Of a DNA stretch of 64,000 nt, positions 10,786-22,400 are shown piece after piece. The stretch lies in the NCBI RefSeq assembly GCF_007565055.1, contig NC_044550.1:89953674-90017673 (forward strand), read 5' to 3'. The translations under genes were made by a program, and so were the position numbers. How positions within the stretch are numbered: the stretch's first letter is position 1; each line of letters starts with the position of its first letter. Source of the DNA: Rhinopithecus roxellana. Taxonomy: Eukaryota > Chordata > Mammalia > Primates > Cercopithecidae. The notes beneath the pieces were generated by a model. That model made no database searches. It was not told where the DNA came from and saw only the letters and a list, made by a program, of their open reading frames with translations.

Positions 10786-12244
10786 AATGCACATTTTAAA
10801 AATAAGTGACAGAGTTCATTTTATACTCTTCAGATTCCCCAAAGGAGACACTCTGCATGATTAGATTATTGTCTAATAACAAATAGAAAAGGTGACACAG
10901 GTGTGGAGTGGTGCATTATTTTAAGAGGTTGCCTTTGGTAATGTAAGTACATATGAAACTGTCGCTCTTCTTCCTCTTCTCCTTAAAAAAAAAAAAAAAA
11001 AAAAAGCCACAAGGGTGAGCTTCCTTACTGGTCAATGCTGGGTGCAAGTAAATGCCAGGAGTACTCTGGATTCAAAATTCAGTATAAAACACTGTATTAG
11101 AATTGATCACCCCAGAGGCTATAAATACAAAATGTCTGACAAAGGCCCTGACAAATAAGAAATTTATCAGAAAACAAGCCAATTGTGGATCACATATAAC
11201 AAGTCAGCAGCAAGCTTTGTTGAGCTGTCTTTTTCTGCTGAGTAGAGATAAGATTGATTGGTGCAACTTTAGGCAACCTCCCTTCAGCAGCAGTAAGAAC
11301 ACAAAATGTAGAGGTTGGAGGGGGGATAGTGTAGATATATAGTTGGGGAGTTTCACAAGGAAATGAGGAAAAAATCAGCAAGAAATCTCTAGGGAAAGAG
11401 AATTAGCAGATGGCGTGCCAAGTAAATACGAACTCCTGTCACTTATCACATTGACTGTGATTATCTCTGCCTTGCTTACCATAATTAGACATGGAAAGTG
11501 TTTTTTTTTTTTTGTTCTGGAGAAAAGTTCCTGTTTTCCTAATATAGGGTATAAAAATAACTAGATTATATAGTTACTTGATTAACACTCTAAGCATTTT
11601 ATTTCTAGTTCTTTTATGTGAGAATCTTCAATGGAGTTGTATTTGTAAACTGATCACACATTATAAACCAGTAAAAAAGAAAAAAATCTACTTATTTGAC
11701 CAATATAGATAAAGCAGAATCATACATTGTGACTTTCTGATTGATTGGTAATAAAAGTGTTTGAGAAACAAAAGAGACAACTAGAAAATACTTTAAAAAA
11801 TATATATTTTTTAAGGACTCTAAATATTCCAGAATATATTTTTATTTTTATTATTTAAATTATAAAAAGGAACTGAACAGAATTTGTGTGTGGCTAGAGG
11901 TCTTTGCCTGATTGCGTTTTCCCCTCTGGAGGAAGAATAATCTATGCATTCTAAAATTGTAATTCCATGAAGCAAGATGATCATCAAGGTGCATGAGTTA
12001 AATCAATATTTTAATTTTCAAATACATTATAAATGTCTAGAAAATATATGTTTAGGGGAATTATTTTTAAGACATATTTACAAGGCGGTTTCAAAGATAT
12101 ATATCAGCGTTGTCACATAAATTGTTACATGAAAAATTGATGGTTGAAACTAGCCCAGACACTTCTTTCCATTAAATACAGTAGAAAAAAATGGCAATTT
12201 TCTAAGTGTCTTGTGTTACTTGGTACAAATGACAAGAAATACTG
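10786..12244. other. No gene or confident repeat recognised
   Basis: AT-rich, with a 21-A run at 10985-11005 and a T run near 11501-11513. The A run could be the tail of an element too old to recognise. The open frame at 11103-11342 has no domain. Confidence 0.45.
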
Positions 12245-12366
12245 TGGTGTGGTGGATAACAGCATGAAATTGGGAATCTGATGGACCACAGGCCAAGTTA
12301 CAGCTCAGCTACTTAACCACCCCCTGACCTCGTGCATGTTATTTATCTGCCCAAGTAGCCTCCACA
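12245..12366 (+). mobile_element. MIR, 5' part (split by TOMM6 retrocopy and L1)
   Basis: 'gtggtgtggtggataacagcatg', then 'ggccaagttacagctcagctacttaacc' parallels the MIR core ('gggcaagttacttaacc'). The continuation of the same MIR is found at 13118-13146 and 19378-19460, after removal of the two insertions. Confidence 0.65.
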
Positions 12367-12491
12367 TTTTCTTTTTTTTCTTTTCTTCCTTCCTTCCTTC
12401 CTTCCTTCCTTCCTTCCTTCCTTCCTTCCTTCCTTCCTTCCTTCCTTCCTTCCTTCCTTCCTTCCTTTCTTCCTTCCTTCCTTCCTTTCTT

Positions 12492-12538
<47 letters not shown>

Positions 12539-12541
12539 TTT
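12367..12541. repeat. (TTCC)n/(TC)n/(TTTC)n compound microsatellite
   Basis: T-rich start, about 20 TTCC units, a CT dinucleotide block and TTTC units, ending before the TG-rich 'tgtgtgtgtg'. It lies exactly where the A-tail of the antisense TOMM6 retrocopy is expected (T-rich on the plus strand, 15 bases beyond its AATAAA), so it probably grew from that tail. It creates spurious Lys/Glu/Arg and Ser/Phe/Leu frames. Confidence 0.95.
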
Positions 12542-12555
12542 GTGTGTGTGCGGCA

Positions 12556-12561
12556 TTTATT
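12556..12561 (-). promoter_or_regulatory. AATAAA polyadenylation signal of the TOMM6 retrocopy
   Basis: The plus-strand TTTATT is AATAAA on the minus strand. It lies about 310 bases beyond the TOMM6 stop and about 15 bases before the T-rich microsatellite, the expected spacing to a poly(A) tail. Confidence 0.75.
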
Positions 12562-12874
12562 TCAAATGTTTGTTAAAACAGCACTGTTATTTCTCAGCAC
12601 AAGAGCAAAGATCACCCCCTGCAGAAGCTTGGGAACTATGTACAGAACTTTATAGAACAGAGGCAATACTTCAGCTTAAGTCTATCTGCTGACCAGAGAA
12701 TGGAATTCTGCGTGGACTCAAGGAACAAAAGGAAACTAGGCAGGGAGAGGGAAGAAAAGTGCTCATCTGAAACAAACTTCAACTGTCATCAGGGCACATC
12801 TTGTAGTGGTCACAGATCGTAGGCTGTTTTTTGGAAGATTCGGGTTCAGCACAGGATTCCATTTGTCTATTCGG

Positions 12875-13099
12875 CTACACCCCTAGCTGAGGTGCCATGA
12901 GGTCAACGTCACTCAAGTTCCTGGCCAGCCCAACTCCCGCAGCAAAGAGTCCCAAATTTAGTATCGAGTTCTTCCGGAAGTCATTCCTATCAGTGGCAAA
13001 GCGGTAGACGCCCCGAAGCCAATCTCCCATGTTGTCTGGTATTTCGGGGGTTTCATTATCCGAACCAGCAGCGCTCACCCGGACTCCGCTGGAAGCCAT
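12875..13099 (-). pseudogene. TOMM6: TOMM6-like open reading frame (74 aa, uninterrupted)
   Basis: The frame starts at the ATG complementary to 13097-13099 (MASSGVRVSAAG...) and stops at TAG (12875-12877). It gives 74 residues, the length I know for TOMM6. The recognisable core is PDNMGDWLRGVYRFATDRND, followed by the single membrane-segment region ILNLGLFAAGVGLARNLSD and the MAPQ C-terminus. Compared with my memory of human TOMM6 there are roughly nine substitutions, including a Gly where the membrane segment usually has Trp and a Ser in place of a Leu before it. The open frame extends upstream into L1 sequence, so the internal Met is the correct start. The intact frame may simply reflect short length and moderate age. 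Expression cannot be judged from sequence. Confidence 0.85.
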
Positions 13100-13117
13100 T
13101 GTAGGCAGCGTCGTGTG

Positions 13118-13146
13118 AAAAATGAGGCCAAATAATAGTCTCAGCC
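13118..13146 (+). mobile_element. MIR middle segment, containing the L1 target site
   Basis: 'aaaatgaggccaaataatag' matches the MIR block 'aaaatggggataataatag'. The last 16 bases (13131-13146, AATAATAGTCTCAGCC) are the 5' TSD of the L1. Confidence 0.65.
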
Positions 13147-14180
13147 GGGGGGCGGAGCAAGATGGCCGAATAGGAACAGCTCCAGTCTCCAACTCCCAGC
13201 GCGAGCGACACAGAAGACCGGTGATTTCTGCATTTGCAACTGAGGTACTGGGGTCATCTCACTAGGGAGTGCCGGACAATCGGTGCTGGTCAGCTGCTGC
13301 AGCCTGACCAGCGAGAACTGAAGCAGGGCGAGGCATCGCCTCACCTGGAAGTGCAAGGGGGAAGGGAATCCGTTTTCCTAGCCAGGGGAACTGAGACACA
13401 CAACACCTGGAAAATCGGGTAACTCCCACCCTAATACGGCGCTTTAAGCAAAGAGGCACACCAGGAGAACATACCCCACACCTGGCCGGGAGGGTCCCAC
13501 GACCACGGAGCCTCCCTCACTGCTAACACAGCAGTCTGCGGCGATCTATCGGCAAGGCAGCAGCGAGGCTGGGGGAGGGGCGCCCGCCATTGCTGAGGCT
13601 TAAGGAGGTAAACAAAGCCGCTGGGAAGCTCGAATTGGGTGGAGCTCACAGCAGCTCAAGGAAGCCTGCCTGTCTCTGTAGACTCCACCTCTGGGGACAG
13701 CGCACAGCTGAAGACCAACAGGGGAAACAGCGGGGGCCGGTGCAGACGCGAACGACTCTGTCTGACAGCTTTGGGGAGAGCTGTGGATCTCCCAAATCGG
13801 AGGTTGAGATCTGAGAACGGACAGACTGACTGCTCAGGTGGGTCCCTGACCCCTGAGTAGCCTAGCTGGGAGAAATCCCCCACTAGGGGCAGTCTGACAC
13901 CCCACACCTCACAGGGTGGAGTACACCCCTGAGAGGAAACTTCCAAAGGAAGAATCAGACAGGTACACTTGCTGTTCAGCAATAATCTATCTTCGGCAAC
14001 CTCTGCTGCTGATACCCAGGCAAACAGGGTCTGCAGTGGACCTCAAGCAATCTCCAAAAGACCAACAGACAGTCCTTCTGACTGTCAGAAGGAAAACTAT
14101 CAAACAGGAAGGACACCTATACCAAAACCCCATCAGTACGTCACCATCATCAAAGACCAGAGACAGATAAAACCACAAAG
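13147..14180 (+). promoter_or_regulatory. L1 5' UTR / internal promoter
   Basis: About 1034 bases, GC- and CpG-richer than the surroundings, running from the L1 start to the ORF1 ATG. A YY1-type motif CAAGATGGCCG lies at 13158-13168 near the start, where L1 promoters carry it to set transcription initiation. In intact L1s this region drives the bicistronic RNA from within and has antisense activity. Here only the sequence is visible. Short frames in it are not genes. Confidence 0.85.
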
Positions 14181-15197
14181 ATGGGGAAGAAGCAGGGCAG
14201 AAAAGCTGGAAATTCAAAAAATAAGAGCGCATCTCCCCCTGCAAAGGAGCGCAGCCCATCGCCAGCAATGGATCAAAGCTGGTCAGAGAATGACTTTGAC
14301 GAGATGAGAGAAGAAGGCTTCAGTCCATCAAACTTCTCAGAGCTAAAGGAGGAATTACGTACCCAGCGCAAAGAAACTAAAAATCTTGAAAAGAGAGTGG
14401 AAGAATAGACAGCTAGACTAATTAATGCAGAGAAGATCATAAACGAAATGACAGAGATGAAAACCATGACACGAGAAATACGTGACAAATGCACAAGCTT
14501 CAGTAACCGACTCGATCAACTGGAAGAAAGAGTATCAGCGATTGAAGATCAAATGAATGAAATGAAGCGAGAAGAGAAACCAAAAGAAAAAAGAAGAAAA
14601 AGAAATGAACAAAGCCTGCAAGAAGTATGGGATTACGTAAAAAGACCAAATCTACGTCTGATTGGGGTGCCTGAAAGTGAGGGGGAAAATGGAACCAAGT
14701 TGGAAAACACTCTTCAGGATATCATCCAGGAGAACTTCCCCAACCTAGTAGGGCAGGCCAACATTCAAATTCAGGAAATACAGAGAACGCCACAAAGATA
14801 CTCCTCGAGAAGAGCAACTCCAAGACACATAATTGCCAGATTCACCAAAGTTGAAATGAAGGAAAAAATCTTAAGGGCAGCCAGAGAGAAAGGTCGGGTT
14901 ACCCACAAAGGGAAGCCCATCAGACTAACAGCAGATCTCTCGGCAGAAACTCTCCAAGCCAGAAGAGAGTGGGGTCCAATATTCAACGTTCTTAAAGAAA
15001 AGAATTTTCAACCCAGAATTTCATATCCAGCCAAACTAAGTTTCATAAGTGAAGGAGAAATAAAATCCTTTACAGATAAGCAAATGCTTAGAGATTTTGT
15101 CACCACCAGGCCTGCCTTACAAGAGACCCTGAAGGAAGCCCTAAACATGGAAAGGAACAACCGGTACCAGCCATTGCAAAAACATGCCAAAATGTAA
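14181..15197 (+). pseudogene. L1 ORF1, broken by one in-frame stop
   Basis: Encodes the L1 RNA-binding chaperone (ORF1p), which trimerises and coats L1 RNA. The frame from ATG 14181 (MGKKQGRKAGNSKNKSAS) meets TAG at 14406-14408, codon 76, inside the coiled-coil region. The same frame then continues open to the stop at 15195-15197, so the total is 338 codons plus stop, the standard length. After the break the RRM (NLRLIGVPESEGENG, around residues 160-250) and C-terminal domain (HKGKPIRLTADLSAETLQAR, around 255-330) remain intact. The flanking context suggests a TGG-to-TAG change. Product: a 75-residue fragment, non-functional. Confidence 0.93.
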
Positions 15198-15260
15198 AGA
15201 CCATCAAGGCTAGGAAGAAACTGCATCATCTAACGAGCAAAATAACCAGTTAATATCATA

Positions 15261-18200
15261 ATGGCAGGATCAAGTTCACACATAACAATATTAACCTTAA
15301 ATGTTAATGGACAAAATGCTCCAATTAAAAGACACAGACTGGCAAACTGGATAAAGAGGCAAGACCCATCAGTCTGCTGTATTCAGGAGACCCATCTCAC
15401 ATGCAGAGACAAACATAGGCTCAAAATAAAGGGATGGAGGAAGATCTACCAAGCAAATGGAGAACAAAAAAAAGCAGGGGTTGCAATCCTTGTCTCTGAT
15501 AAAACAGACTTTAAACCATCAAAGATCAAAAGAGACAAAGAAGGCCATTACATAATGGTAAAGGGATCAATTCAACAGGAAGAGCTAACTCTCCTAAATA
15601 TATATGCACCCAATACAGGAGCACCCAGATTCATAAAGCAAGTCCTTAGAGACTTACAAAGAGACTTAGACTCCCATACAATAATAATGGGAGACTTCAA
15701 CACTCCACTGTCAACATTAGACAGATCAACGAGACAGAAAGTTAACAAGGATATCCAGGAAATGAACTCATCTCTGCACCAAGCGGACCTAATAGACATC
15801 TATAGAACTCTCCACCCCAAATCAACAGAATATACATTCTTCTCAGCACCACATCGCACTTATTCCAAAATTGACCACATAATTGGAAGTAAAGCACTCC
15901 TCAGCAAATGTAAAAGAACAGAAATTATAACAAACTGTCTCTCAGACCACAGTGCAATCAAACTAGAACTCAGGACTAAGAAACTCAATCAAAACCGCTC
16001 AACTACATGGAAACTGAACAACCTGCTCCTGAATGACTACTGGGTACATAACGAAATGAAAGCAGAAATAAAGATGTTCTTTGAAACCAATGAGAACAAA
16101 GATACAACATACCAGAATCTCTGGGACACATTTAAAGCAGTGTGTAGAGGGAAATTTATAGCACTAAATGCCCACAAGAGAAAGCAGGAAAGATCTAAAA
16201 TTGACACTCTAACATCACAATTAAAAGAACTAGAGAGGCAAGAGCAAACACATTCAAAAGCTAGCAGAAGGCAAGAAATAACTAAGATCAGAGCTGAACT
16301 GAAGGAGATAGAGACACAAAAAACCCTCCAAAAAATCAATGAATCCAGGAGTTGGTTTTTTGAAAAGATCAACAAAATTGACAGACCGCTAGCAAGGCTA
16401 ATAAAGAAGAAAAGAGAGAGGAATCAAATAGATGCAATAAAAAATGATAAAGGGGATATCACCACTGACCCCACAGAAATACAAACTACCATCAGAGAAT
16501 ACTATAAACGCCTCTACGCAAATCAACTAGAAAATCTAGAAGAAATGGATAATTTCCTGGACACTTACACTCTCCCAAGGCTGAACCAGGAAGAAGTTGA
16601 ATCCCTGAATAGACCAATAGCAGGCTCTGAAATTGAGGCAACAATTAATAGCCTACCCACCAAAAAAAGTCCAGGACCAGATGGATTCACAGCTGAATTC
16701 TACCAGAGGTACAAGGAGGAGCTGGTACCATTCCTTCTGAAACTATTCCAATCAATAGAAAAAGAGGGAATCCTCCCTAACTCGTTTTATGAAGCCAACA
16801 TCATCCTGATACCAAAGCCTGGCAGAGACACAACAAAAAAAGAGAATTTTAGACCAATATCCCTGATGAACATCGATGCAAAAATTCTCAATAAAATACT
16901 GGCAAACCGGATTCAGCAGCACATCAAAAAGCTTATCCACCATGATCAAGTGGGCTTCATCCCTGGGATGCAAGGCTGGTTCAACATTCGCAAATCAATA
17001 AACGTAATCCAGCATATAAACAGAACCAAAGACAAGAACCACATGATTGTCTCAATAGATGCAGAAAAGGCTTTTGACAAAATTCAACAGCCCTTCATGC
17101 TAAAAACGCTTAATAAATTCGGTATTGCTGGAACGTACCTCAAAATACTAAGAGCTATTTATGACAAACCCACAGCTAACATCATACTGAATGGGCAAAA
17201 ACTGGAAAAAATCCCTTTGAAAACTGGCACAAGACAGGGATGCCCTCTCTCACCACTCCTATTCAACATAGTGTTGGAAGTTCTGGCTAGGGCAATCAGG
17301 CAAGAGAAAGAAATCAAGGGTATCCAGTTAGGAAAAGAAGAAGTCAAATTGTCCCTGTTTGCAGATGACATGATTGTATATTTAGAAAACCCCATTGTCT
17401 CAGCCCAAAATCTCCTTAAGCTGATAAGCAACTTCAGCAAAGTCTCAGGATACAAAATTAATGTGCAAAAATCACAAGCATTCTTATACACCAGTAACAG
17501 ACAAGCAGAGAGCCAAATCAGGAATGAAATTCCATTCACAATTGCTTCAAAGAGAATAAAATACCTAGGAATCCAGCTTACAAGGGATGTAAAAGACCTC
17601 TTCAAGGAGAACTACAAACCACTGCTCAGTGAAATCAAAGAGGACACAAACAAATGGAAGAACATACCATGCTCATGGATAGGAAGAATCAATATCGTGA
17701 AAATGGCCATACTGCCCAAGGTTATTTATAGAGTCAATGCCATTTATAGATTTATAGATTCAATGCCATCCCCATCAAGCTACCAATGAGTTTCTTCACA
17801 GAATTGGAAAAAACTGCTTTAAAGTTCATATGGAACCAAAAAAGAGCCTGCATTGCCAAGACAATCCTAAGTCAAAAGGACAAAGCTGGAGGCGTCACGC
17901 TACCTGACTTCAAACTATACTACAAGGCTACCGTAACCAAAACAGCATGGTACTGGTACCAAAACAGAGATATAGACCAATGGAACAGAACAGCGTCCTC
18001 AGAAATAATACCGCACATCTACAGCCATCTGATCTTTGACAAACCTGAGAGAAACAAGAAATGGGGAAAGGATTCCCTATTTAATAAATGGTGCTGGCTA
18101 TTTAGCTAACTGGCTAGCCATAAGTAGAAAGCTGAAACTGGATCCTTTCCTTACCCCTTATACGAAGATTAATTCAAGATGGATTAGAGACTTAAATGTT

Positions 18201-19121
18201 AGACCTAATACCATAAAAACCCTAGAAGAAAATCTAGGTAGTACCATTCAGGACATAGGCATGGGCAAGGACTTCATGTCTAAAACACCAAAAGCAATGG
18301 CAGCAAAAGCCAAAGTTGACAAATGGGATCTAATTAAACTAAAGAGCTTTTGCACAGCAAAAGAAACTACCATCAGAGTGAACAGGCAACCTACAGAATG
18401 GGAGAAAATTTTTGCAACCTACTCATCTGACAAAGGGCTAATATCCAGAATCTACAAAGAACTCAAACAAATATACAAGAAAAAAACAAACAACCCCATC
18501 AAAAAGTGGGGAAAGGATATGAACAGACATTTCTCAAAAGAAGATATTCATACAGCCAACAGACACATGAAAAAATGCTCATCATCACTGGCCATCAGAG
18601 AAATGCAAATCAAAACCACAATGAGATACCATCTCACACCAGTTAGAATGGCAATCATTAAGAAGTCAGGAAACAACAGTTGTTGGAGAGGATGTGGAGA
18701 AATAGGAACACTTTTGCACTGTTGGTGGGATTGTAAACTAGTTCAACCATTATGGAAAACAGTATGGCAATTCCTCAAGGATCTAGAACTAGATGTACCA
18801 TATGACCCAGCCATCCCACTACTGGGTATATACCCAAAGGATTATAAATTATTCTACTACAAAGACACATGCACACGTATGTTTATTGCGGCACTATTCA
18901 CAATAGCAAAGACTTGGAATCAACCCAAATGTCCATCTGTGACAGACTGGATTAAGAAAATGTGGCAGATATACACCATGGAATACTATGCAGCCATAAA
19001 AAAGGATGAGTTTGCGTCCTTTGTAGGGACATGGATGCAGCTGGAAACCATCATTCTTAGCAAACTATCACAAGAAGAGAAAACCAAACACCGCATGTTC
19101 TCACTCATAGGTGGGAACTGA
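15261..19121 (+). pseudogene. L1 ORF2 (endonuclease/reverse transcriptase), two frame breaks
   Basis: Starts 63 bases after ORF1. The N-terminal endonuclease keeps N14, E43, the GDFN motif around residue 145 and the SDH triad near 228-230. The reverse transcriptase keeps the FADD active site (residues 700-703, bases 17358-17369). The first frame ends at 842 codons (TGA 17787-17789), because a 26-base imperfect tandem duplication at 17732-17757 shifts it. A second net +7-base change near 18098-18108 shifts it back to the original frame, which then runs to 19121. This C-terminal part includes the Cys/His knuckle (CWRGC...H...CWWDC). Between the breaks about 120 codons are in another frame, so the C-terminal domain would not be made from one frame. 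Confidence 0.93.
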
Positions 19122-19377
19122 ACAATGAGATCACTTGGACTTGGGAAGGGGAACATCACACACTGGGGCCTATTATGGGGAGGGGGGAGGAGGGAGGGAG
19201 TGCATTGGGGAGTTATACATGATATAAATGATGAACTGATGGGTGCTGACGAGTTGATGGTTGCAGCACACCAACATGGCATAAGTTTACATATGTAACA
19301 AACCTGCACGTTATGCACATGTACCCTAGAACTTAAAATATTAAAAAAAAAAAATAATAATAATAATAGTCTCAGCC

Positions 19378-19460
19378 TTGTGAAGATTAAATGGATTAAA
19401 TCATGTAATATTTTTAGCACAGTAGCTGGCACATGGTAGCTCTCAAATTGTAGTTATTAT
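19378..19460 (+). mobile_element. MIR, 3' part
   Basis: 'ttgtgaagattaaatggatt' then 'agcacagtagctggcacatggtagctctcaaa' continues the MIR consensus directly after the L1 3' TSD. It completes the MIR begun at 12245. Confidence 0.7.
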
Positions 19461-22400
19461 TTTACTATTAGTTCATTGAATCACAAGAATTAGCAACACT
19501 ACTTGAAAGAGAACCTTGATTTTTTAAAAATAAAAAAAAGTTCAACGTTTTCTAGCTTGTCATTAAATATGTCCAAATAAGAAGTTTGCCATGGCAGGCA
19601 CTCCACAATAGGCCCAGTATACCTCTCCGAACTTTTCTTCCATAGCTTACCTCCCTCCCACCACCCTGCAGTTCTCTCTCCCAGTACAAATGACCCATTT
19701 TTGGTAAGCACACAGTCTTGTTTACTACCATAGCATTGCTTTACTCGTGTTGTGTTCTTGGCTGAGAATGTCCTTTTCCAGGTTTTTGGAAGTTCATATT
19801 CTTACCAGTAGAATCTTGTAGAAATCGAATTTTTAAATTCCCCATGGTGCCTCCCTCACTTCTCCATCTGTCATGATGGGGAAAAATACAAATCCTCCCT
19901 TCTTTGATCTGGAAAATTTAATCTATTTCTTTCTCCTATGAAACTGAATTATGTGCTTGTCTTCCTTCTCCTATTTGATTGGCAGGCAAGACTATACGTC
20001 TTATCCATTAGTTTACTTCCTCTCCAGCACAGCGTTTTGCACAGAGGAGATGCTCTGTGAATACTTATAGAATGAATGAATATTGCATTCATGATATATT
20101 TAAAACTAGCAGCTATTAGCCAACACTGATAACTACTCATAACATGTTTTATTTTTATTTTTATATATAGATCGGTTTTATTTTTATATATAGATCTAAA
20201 ATTTGAATATTTTTCTGTGCTGATTACGTAGAATTTATCCTGGTCATTTAGATACTGAACTTTTAATCAAAAATATTTGTTTGCCTGGATTATTGAGATA
20301 ACTGCCATAATCCTCCATTTCTTGTGGTTTATTTCAATTACTGATCTTACTCAATTTTCTAATATTGTTTCTTTGTTAGACAAAAAATTCCCTCACCCCA
20401 AAAACTCATTTTAGTGACAGTAATCAGATTGTGATGTGGCCTAAAAACAACACTGTTCCTCCTTCATGAACCAATGACCCTGTGGGAGATTGAGAGAAAC
20501 TCTGTACCAGCTTTGCTTGGTCAGTCTGGTTGCCATGTTTACTCAGTGCCCAGGAGCCTGGTCTCTTTTGATGCAAAATAATGATGATGATGAAAGTGTC
20601 TCATATACATTCAGTACTTTTTTATTCCTTTAAAATACATTGTCATATTTGGTATAGTAAATATAAAGAGTGACTGAGTTTTTTCTTCCTTTTTTAGTTT
20701 TTGATTTAACTATGAAGACTTTCTATCATTAGGAAATACAAAACACATGTAGAAATGTGAGGATATGACTACTTTTTGAGCCCATTTGCTGAGCAGTGTG
20801 CTAAATGTCAAGCTAATTTAATTTAATTTATTTCTTATCTTTTTAGGATCGTTAATGTCTTCATCTTTATGATGTTCTTCCTCTTTCTTCTGTATATGTC
20901 AGGCATGAATATATACATTTATTCACTGAGCGCCTATTTTATGCCATATACTATTTTAGATGCAAGTATTTTTATAGAGATTGTCTAAAGAATAAGATTT
21001 ATTAATTTTTTATTGGTGTTATTTTTAATGTTAAATTACTATTTATTTTTTATTTGTTCAAGAATAAATTTTATTCACTCAAGAATCTCAAATGCCTTTT
21101 TCAACATTTTTGCTGCTGTGCTGTTACAATTGAAAAAGCTTAGTAGGGCAGAAGAAGATGGATGTAGTATTAAATTACTTTTAAAAAAGTGAAAAAAATC
21201 CACTCAAAGAAAATTCAAGGGAAAAATCCCAGAAAAATTGACTGGAATGAAAACTGTGAAAATAGCAGGATTATTCAAAAATGTAATTAGCCTAAATTAT
21301 GTTAAGTGACCCATTTTTCTGGATTAAAAAAAAAATCTTCTAATAATTAATAGTTATTAACCATCTACTTGTACAAAGAGCTATAACATATTGACAGCCT
21401 ATTAAGAAATAAGATGAAAAAGAATTATGGATGTGGACAACTAATTTGGAATAGATTTGGAGCAATGAAAGGAAAATGAGAGAATAGACAGTAGTTAGAG
21501 GGACAGAAAAGTCAAGGACTGGTTGTTAAGGGGAGGTCTTGCATATAATTGAAGTCAGAGGAAAGAGGAAGAACACCATAAAGATGAAGACATTAAAGAT
21601 CCTAAAAAGATAAGAATTAAATTACGTTAAAATAGCTTCCAAAAGTACGGGAAGAAAATAGCGTAGATGGGAGTGTATTTTTCCTTTCCAGGATAGAGTA
21701 TTTATTTGACCTGAAAAATACATGGGTCAAATGCTTTAGAAAAAAGAAAGGTACCAGTACTGTCACCTTAGTATTTGGAAGGCATTACTTACTTACTGAG
21801 CTGGATAGGAAGTTCCAAGCAGCATACTTTTGTCCTAAGTGAACTAACAGATTTGTGGTTGTTGTTTAGAGAACCTGGTAACCCACGTGATGTGCTGGTC
21901 CTGGTGTTGTCTGGAATTCTAACTGAGAACACTTTTAGGATCTAAGAGAGAGAATGAAGGACAATAAAAATTGTGTGAAGGTTATGTTTTTTAAAAGTGA
22001 CCTAAAAGTCTTACCTCCATCTAAACAATTTCAGGTGTCTAAATTCTTGAAGGAGCCCATTTACTTTAGGGCTATTCAGTGCAAAGTCTTACATAAGACT
22101 AAATTCCATTAAAATATTTTTTAAAAGCAAAATCAACATTGTTTACAGTGGATTTGCTGGGTGATGTATTCAAATGCAAGACTCTGTCAAGTGTTTTTGC
22201 TACCATATGTACACCTATTAATTAACTCCTTGTAAATGTCCCCAGTATTCCCTTGGGTTTGCTGAAGTTTGCTGTTGAAGCATCACTTTTGTCACAAATC
22301 CTATTTCTCTCGACTTTTAATATGGAGTTTCTAGAGACCTAATAAATATCCCCCCTTCTCTCTCATTCAAGTTGATAACCATTTCAGAGATAGATATGGG

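Larger units (their letters stand above)
12542..13117 (-). pseudogene. TOMM6: TOMM6 processed retrocopy (whole insert)
   Basis: An intron-less copy of the mRNA for TOMM6, a small subunit of the mitochondrial outer-membrane translocase (TOM complex). On the minus strand it reads a short 5' UTR, a 74-codon frame (12875-13099), a roughly 330-base 3' UTR, then an AATAAA signal (plus strand 12556-12561) and an A-tail now turned into a microsatellite. It sits inside a MIR. The lack of introns, the poly(A) signal and the tail remnant make it a retrocopy rather than the parental locus. No local promoter is evident. A retroposition TSD was not resolved because the tail side is microsatellite. Confidence 0.85.
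13147..19361 (+). mobile_element. Near-full-length L1 (L1PA/L1RS-like), 6.2 kb, with 16-bp TSD
   Basis: Complete layout: 5' UTR (13147-14180), ORF1 (14181-15197), 63-base spacer, ORF2 (15261-19121), 3' UTR (19122-19342) and an A-rich tail ending in TAA repeats. The first bases, GGGGGGCGGAGCAAGATGGC, are a true L1 5' end, so it is not 5'-truncated. Perfect TSD AATAATAGTCTCAGCC at 13131-13146 and 19362-19377. The 3' UTR has the 'gggtgctgacgagttgatgg' form I associate with Old World monkey L1. It is disabled by one ORF1 nonsense codon and two ORF2 frame breaks. Confidence 0.95.

Noticed and set aside
12305..12692. Long frames on both strands over the TTCC block
   Set aside because: Low-complexity Glu/Lys/Arg and Ser/Phe/Leu output of a microsatellite.
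13141..14494. Many 60-110 codon frames in the L1 5' UTR
   Set aside because: GC-rich UTR sequence with chance frames on both strands; none has a domain.
17786..18109. 107-codon frame as a separate gene
   Set aside because: It is the frame-shifted middle part of L1 ORF2 between two insertions.
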